This document shows, piece by piece, positions 38,460 through 41,559 of a DNA stretch of 41,559 nucleotides. Positions within the stretch are counted from its first letter, which is position 1; every line of letters begins with the position of its first letter. This DNA is from Clostridia bacterium (lineage in GTDB: Bacteria; Bacillota; Clostridia; Oscillospirales; QAKW01): the NCBI GenBank assembly GCA_017440465.1, contig JAFSHF010000005.1, forward strand, positions 1 through 41,559. The letters run 5' to 3'. The notes under the pieces were generated by a model. That model did not search any database, was not told the origin of the DNA, and saw only the letters and a program-made list of their open reading frames with translations. The position numbers and the translations under genes are program-made.

Positions 38460-39195
38460 TTGCAGTTACCTCCAACATATTATATGTGTTTATTTTGTGT
38501 GTTTTGGGAAAGATCAGCGTGCGGTACGCGGTTCCGTATTTGGAAAAAGAGGTTTTATAGAGCCCCTCTTCCGAGAGCACCTGCACCATCCAAAGCGGGA
38601 TGCCGCCGCTGCATTTGATCTCCATCAAGACTTTCCCATCGGGAAGGATGGGGGTGCCGCCGATGGGGCTGCCCAGCGATAAATCGGTCTGCCTGCAAAG
38701 GATGGTATCATCAAAGGTGATGCGGAAATCCGAGTTGTCGGCAGCATAATAGGCCTCGCGCTCGTAGGAAAGAAAAACGGTGGGATGCAGTGTGCCGTAA
38801 TAGTTTAAGAAATAGTCGATCTCCTTGGTGATCTGGGTCTGCTTTTCGGGAGGCTTTTCGCCCGAAAGCCAAGCGGTTGCCTGCCGCGCGGGCAGAGAGA
38901 TGCGCCGCTTAAAAACTACGCCCTTATATTTCTTTTTCAGTTCCGCAAAGACGGTGCTTTCGGCATCCGCTTTGGTATAACTGCGGATGCGCAGTTTTTC
39001 TTTATATTTCGGCTTTTCAATGGAACGGCGGATCAGAAGATAGGTATCGGTATCGTAGTAGAGATTGCGGACGGTGGACCTGCCGTATGGATCCGGTCGC
39101 ATATGGGGTTCCATCGCCGCCAAGATCCGTTGCTTTTGGTCGAGCGTCAGCATATATTTCAATTCGTACCGTTGAAATACGGTTTGAAACGCCAT
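38452..39195 (-). CDS. VTC-domain protein (polyphosphate polymerase-like)
   Basis: 247 residues. It has the triphosphate tunnel pattern: YELKYMLTLDQKQRI, VRNLYYDTDTYLLIRRS, EKLRIRSYTKAD, FAELKKKYKGVVFKRR, FLSYEREAYYA, LMEIKCSGGIPLWM. Basic and acidic residues alternate along the strands as in the yeast Vtc4 tunnel that makes polyphosphate from ATP. Bacterial members are mostly annotated as polyphosphate polymerase by fold only; activity here is inferred. First gene of the operon, AGGAGG 6 nt before the ATG and the site of a dyad. Confidence 0.88.
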   Translation of the reverse strand: MAFQTVFQRYELKYMLTLDQKQRILAAMEPHMRPDPYGRSTVRNLYYDTDTYLLIRRSIEKPKYKEKLRIRSYTKADAESTVFAELKKKYKGVVFKRRISLPARQATAWLSGEKPPEKQTQITKEIDYFLNYYGTLHPTVFLSYEREAYYAADNSDFRITFDDTILCRQTDLSLGSPIGGTPILPDGKVLMEIKCSGGIPLWMVQVLSEEGLYKTSFSKYGTAYRTLIFPKTHKINTYNMLEVTANV

Positions 39196-39202
39196 AAAAA
39201 AT

Positions 39203-39237
39203 CCTCCTGTACAATGGTTCTGCCATTATACAGGAGG
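39203..39237 (-). other. 15-bp inverted repeat containing both the -10 box and the ribosome site
   Basis: CCTCCTGTACAATGG (39203-39217) pairs with CCATTATACAGGAGG (39223-39237) with a single G:U-type position. On the minus strand its upstream arm holds TATAAT and its downstream arm holds the AGGAGG of the VTC gene. RNA reading through from the kinase gene would hide the ribosome site in the hairpin; RNA started at this promoter (about 39218) lacks the upstream arm. Confidence 0.8.
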
Positions 39238-39257
39238 AAGATTGAAGTTTTATTGAA
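39225..39257 (-). promoter_or_regulatory. promoter with response-regulator-type direct repeats, VTC operon
   Basis: On the minus strand TTCAAT (39252-39257), 5 nt, TTCAAT (39241-39246), 10 nt, TATAAT (39225-39230). The half-sites repeat at 11 bp, as in binding sites of OmpR/PhoB-type regulators, and there is no sigma-A -35. The same arrangement precedes the response regulator gene. Confidence 0.75.
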
Positions 39258-39258
39258 A

Positions 39259-40500
39259 TTAAACGGTAGGGAGTTGAAATCTGAACTCTACCAGCCCATC
39301 ATAGCAGTCCACATCGATGGAGCCTTTATGGGCGATGGCGATGGCTTTGGCGATGGCAAGCCCCAGCCCGTAATGCCGATCTTCGCCGTTGCGGGCAGTA
39401 TCTACGCGGTAAAAACGCTCGAAGATTTTTTCGCGCTGTTCTATGGGGATTTCAGCCCCTTTATTTTTTACCGAGAGTTTTGCAACCCCATGTTCCTTTG
39501 TTAAAGACAAGTACACTTCACCTTGTTCTTTGCTATGGCGGATAGCATTATCAAGCAATATGGACACGATTTGCTTAAGCTGTGTGCCGTTGCCTTTGAC
39601 AGCAATCCCGTCTATGATATTGCTATTCAATACCACACCTTTTTCGAAAGCAACGCTTTCAAAGGGGAGCGATTCGCCGGCTATAAGACGGCTAAAATCA
39701 ATGTGTTCCGTTGGCGGTGTTACACTCTCTGTTCGGGCAAGCTCGAGAAGCTGTCCGACAAGTATCCCCATCCGCTCGTTTTCATATTGAATGTTTTGCA
39801 GCCATTGGTTTGCGCCGATCTCGCGGGAAAGCAGTTCCGCATTGGCACTGACCACCGAGACCGGTGTTTTCAGTTCGTGCCCCGCGTCGGAGATGAATTG
39901 CTTTTGTTTTTGATAGCTTTCTTCTAAAGGGTCGACGATCTTTTTGGCAAGAAAGACCGATAAAAAGAAAAATAAAATCAGCGCAATCCCGCCGAAGATC
40001 AGGGTATAGCGGAATAAGGTCATCGCCCGCTGGTTGACAACGGTATTATCCATAAATGCAACCAGCGTATAATTGCCTTTATCGGCCTTGTAAAACGCAA
40101 GGTTATTTTTCGTACCGCTCTCTTTGCCACTCTTTATAATGCGCTGCGCCAATTCTTCCAGATCGGCATCGGTATGTACCGTGGGCGGTTCGTTTTTGAT
40201 CTCCAGCACCGTTCCGTCGGCGGAGATCGCCACCGTATAGAAGGTGGAAAGCTGAAACATCGGGGAGTCCGGATTAAAGTCGGGATGGCTCCCGTTGGGT
40301 TTCGGGTGGTTCGGCGGCACCGTCTCTTCAAAGGCAGGGGAGAGGGTGTGCATCTGAGCGTGGGTCTGCAGCATCCGTTTGTTTTGTGCCGTCATCTCGA
40401 AATAACTGGACCCATAGATCACCCCCAGCGTTCCCACCCATAAAAGCGCAAGGATGGTCATAATGGCGGCAACGATCTTTTTTCTTGATTTTTTAAACAT
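39259..40500 (-). CDS. sensor histidine kinase
   Basis: 413 residues. Membrane helices at about 10-30 and 164-186 enclose a ~130-residue extracytoplasmic sensor with His- and Pro-rich stretch (PPNHPKPNGSHPDFNP), which may respond to a metal or cation. Then the linker KKIVDPLEESYQKQ, H-box FISDAGHELKTPVSV with His208, N-box ILLDNAIRHS, F-box ERFYRVDTAR and G-box YGLGLAIAKAIA. All catalytic elements appear intact. The gene overlaps the response regulator by 8 bases and its stop codon borders the operator of the VTC operon. Confidence 0.95.
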   Translation of the reverse strand: MFKKSRKKIVAAIMTILALLWVGTLGVIYGSSYFEMTAQNKRMLQTHAQMHTLSPAFEETVPPNHPKPNGSHPDFNPDSPMFQLSTFYTVAISADGTVLEIKNEPPTVHTDADLEELAQRIIKSGKESGTKNNLAFYKADKGNYTLVAFMDNTVVNQRAMTLFRYTLIFGGIALILFFFLSVFLAKKIVDPLEESYQKQKQFISDAGHELKTPVSVVSANAELLSREIGANQWLQNIQYENERMGILVGQLLELARTESVTPPTEHIDFSRLIAGESLPFESVAFEKGVVLNSNIIDGIAVKGNGTQLKQIVSILLDNAIRHSKEQGEVYLSLTKEHGVAKLSVKNKGAEIPIEQREKIFERFYRVDTARNGEDRHYGLGLAIAKAIAIAHKGSIDVDCYDGLVEFRFQLPTV

Positions 40501-41176
40501 CCTCGCACCTCAATTCGTATCCGATCCCCCGCACCGCCTTGATCGCAGTTTTCGCTTCAATAAAGGCAAGTTTTTTGCGGGTGAAGGACATATAGACTTC
40601 CACATTATTATATTCTGCATCGCTTTCATAGCCCCAGATCTTTACCGCCAACTGCTCGCGGGTGAGGATCCGCCCGCCGTTGGCGATCAGATATTCCAAA
40701 ATGCGATATTCCTTTTCGCTCAGCCGAACGCTTTGTCCGTTGGCGGTGCAGGATAGGATCAATGTATGGGTATCTAAAATGATATCGCCAAAGGAGAGTG
40801 TGTTGTCGATTGTACCAAGCGTTCTTCTGCCCAGCGCGCGCAGGCGGGCAAGCAGTTCCTTGGTCATAAAAGGCTTGGTCAGGTAATCATCGGCACCGCT
40901 GTCCAGCCCGGTCACCTTATCGTCCAGCTCCGCTTTGGCGGTCAGCATTAAAATCGGGGTGGTGATGCCCTTGCCGCGCGCCTGCTTTGCAATCTCATAA
41001 CCGTTCATTCCCGGGAGCATCACATCCAGAATGGCGATATCGTAGATATTGCTTTCAATTGCGGCTAAACCGTCAATGCCGTTGGCATAGTGGTCCACTT
41101 CATATTTTTCAAGGCGTAGGATCTCGCAAAGTGCCTGCGCCATTCGTTTTTCATCTTCAACAAGTAAAATCCGCAT
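40493..41176 (-). CDS. OmpR/PhoB-family response regulator
   Basis: 227 residues. Start is the ATG at 41174-41176 (GGAGGT 6 nt upstream); a frame extending to 41437 runs through the promoter and the repeat and is rejected. Receiver domain about 1-115 with acidic pair Glu7/Asp8, phospho-acceptor Asp51 in ILDVMLPGMNG, and Lys101 in LTKPF. DNA-binding winged helix about 130-227 (LSEKEYRILEYLIANGGRILTREQL, VEVYMSFTRKKL, AVRGIGYEL). It is a complete, standard pair with the kinase. The shared direct repeats before this gene and the VTC operon suggest autoregulation and control of that operon. Confidence 0.95.
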   Translation of the reverse strand: MRILLVEDEKRMAQALCEILRLEKYEVDHYANGIDGLAAIESNIYDIAILDVMLPGMNGYEIAKQARGKGITTPILMLTAKAELDDKVTGLDSGADDYLTKPFMTKELLARLRALGRRTLGTIDNTLSFGDIILDTHTLILSCTANGQSVRLSEKEYRILEYLIANGGRILTREQLAVKIWGYESDAEYNNVEVYMSFTRKKLAFIEAKTAIKAVRGIGYELRCEDV

Positions 41177-41198
41177 AAGGCCACCTCCGTATAGATTC

Positions 41199-41230
41199 AT
41201 TATACCACAAAAGATTGAAAATTCATTGAA
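41199..41230 (-). promoter_or_regulatory. promoter with response-regulator-type direct repeats, regulator gene
   Basis: On the minus strand TTCAAT (41225-41230), 5 nt, TTCAAT (41214-41219), 9 nt, TATAAT (41199-41204), 22 bp before the start codon. There is no sigma-A -35. Confidence 0.75.
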
Positions 41231-41238
41231 GAATTTTT

Positions 41239-41337
41239 GTTGGTGCGATGGAGATTCGGAGAAACTCTCCGCTCTCGGTGGCTGTCGGCTGCCCCGGGCA
41301 GCAACGACATCCCCATCAGCTCCGAGACACAGCAGTC
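41239..41337. repeat. 222-bp-period direct repeat, copy 1
   Basis: 99 bases identical to 41461-41559. GC-rich with internal pairing: CTCGG...CCGAG outer arms and GCTGCC/GGCAGC inside. Between the copies (41338-41460) lie a CCGCC/GGCGG pairing and a 13-bp interrupted stem (41372-41402). Short reading frames cross it on both strands but none looks like a protein. The 383 nt from 41177 hold the regulator promoter and this repeat; I see no gene. Confidence 0.85.
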
Positions 41338-41427
41338 CGCCCCGCCTATCGCGGCGGCACGGCTGCTTCAACGAACACATTTCCGCAAGCGGAAATGGTT
41401 CGATGCACCTATATGGGTCGCCATAAC

Positions 41428-41450
41428 AAAAAGGCACCCAAGCGGGTGCT
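41428..41450 (-). terminator. minus-strand terminator within the repeat region
   Basis: GCACCC/GGGTGC (41434-41439 with 41444-41449), AAGC loop; on the minus strand it is followed by five T (plus-strand A 41428-41432). It would end a transcript coming from beyond the right edge. Confidence 0.6.
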
Positions 41451-41460
41451 CGGTTGAGGG

Positions 41461-41559
41461 GTTGGTGCGATGGAGATTCGGAGAAACTCTCCGCTCTCGG
41501 TGGCTGTCGGCTGCCCCGGGCAGCAACGACATCCCCATCAGCTCCGAGACACAGCAGTC
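41461..41559. repeat. 222-bp-period direct repeat, copy 2, cut by the window edge
   Basis: Exact repeat of 41239-41337; the window ends inside it, so unit number and full length are unknown. Confidence 0.85.

Noticed and set aside
41391..41411. GGTTCGATGCACC resembling a tRNA T-arm and acceptor
   Set aside because: No cloverleaf, anticodon arm or CCA can be placed around it; it belongs to the interrupted stem of the repeat.
41177..41437. Upstream extension of the response regulator frame
   Set aside because: It runs through the promoter and the repeat; the GGAGGT site marks the ATG at 41176.

Overview
The window reads as a chromosomal segment of a spore-forming anaerobic Firmicute of the class Clostridia. 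The evidence is both subunits of dipicolinate synthase (DpaA/DpaB) behind a sigma-K-like promoter, a GerW/YtfJ sporulation protein next to its usual DUF2953 partner, a paired GlgC/GlgD glycogen operon, strong AGGAGG ribosome binding sites, clean sigma-A promoters and many Rho-independent terminators. Coding DNA is moderately GC-rich and intergenic DNA is AT-rich. I cannot place it to genus. I see no rRNA, tRNA, transposase, phage gene or CRISPR array.

Layout. 1-4 kb: the tail of an unknown membrane protein, an unknown lipoprotein, and a polar amino-acid ABC transporter operon (binding protein, permease, ATPase) that runs into 5-formyltetrahydrofolate cyclo-ligase. 4-9.1 kb: a 979-residue fused ABC ATPase/FtsX permease, two tandem hairpin elements, and an orphan sugar-type binding lipoprotein. 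9.1-14 kb: a two-gene unit of unknown role, a DUF4364 protein, dpaA-dpaB, and an FKBP/trigger-factor-like lipoprotein with an acyltransferase. 14-20.8 kb: homoserine dehydrogenase and aspartate-semialdehyde dehydrogenase, DUF2953-GerW, a compact phosphopantetheinyl transferase with a cyclophilin, a ZIP metal transporter and a CPBP membrane protease. 20.9-31.8 kb: sugar and storage metabolism, with a PfkB kinase, a lipid-anchored serpin, glycogen phosphorylase, the glgC-glgD-glgA operon and a divergent GH13 enzyme. 31.8-35.8 kb: pyridoxal/pyridoxamine kinase beside a shortened MocR-type regulator, then a GH20 hexosaminidase. 35.9-41.2 kb: a two-component system followed by a VTC-domain protein, a DUF4956 membrane protein and a beta-helix lipoprotein. 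41.2-41.6 kb: a 222-bp-period repeat cut by the window edge.

The most notable observations are these. (1) The VTC / DUF4956 / beta-helix lipoprotein operon and its own response regulator gene share the same operator, two TTCAAT half-sites 11 bp apart just ahead of a TATAAT box, which predicts a self-contained regulated surface system. (2) Two arrays of small, sequence-unrelated hairpins are separated by an invariant 7-nt word (ATATCGA at 19.7 kb, ACATCAT at 31.8 kb), each lying between a stop codon and a terminator. (3) A dispersed ~100-nt hairpin element starts on the stop codons of two unrelated genes and shows compensatory changes between copies. (4) A sigma-K-type promoter precedes dpaAB. 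(5) At least one gene (GH13) appears to be expressed from a leaderless mRNA.
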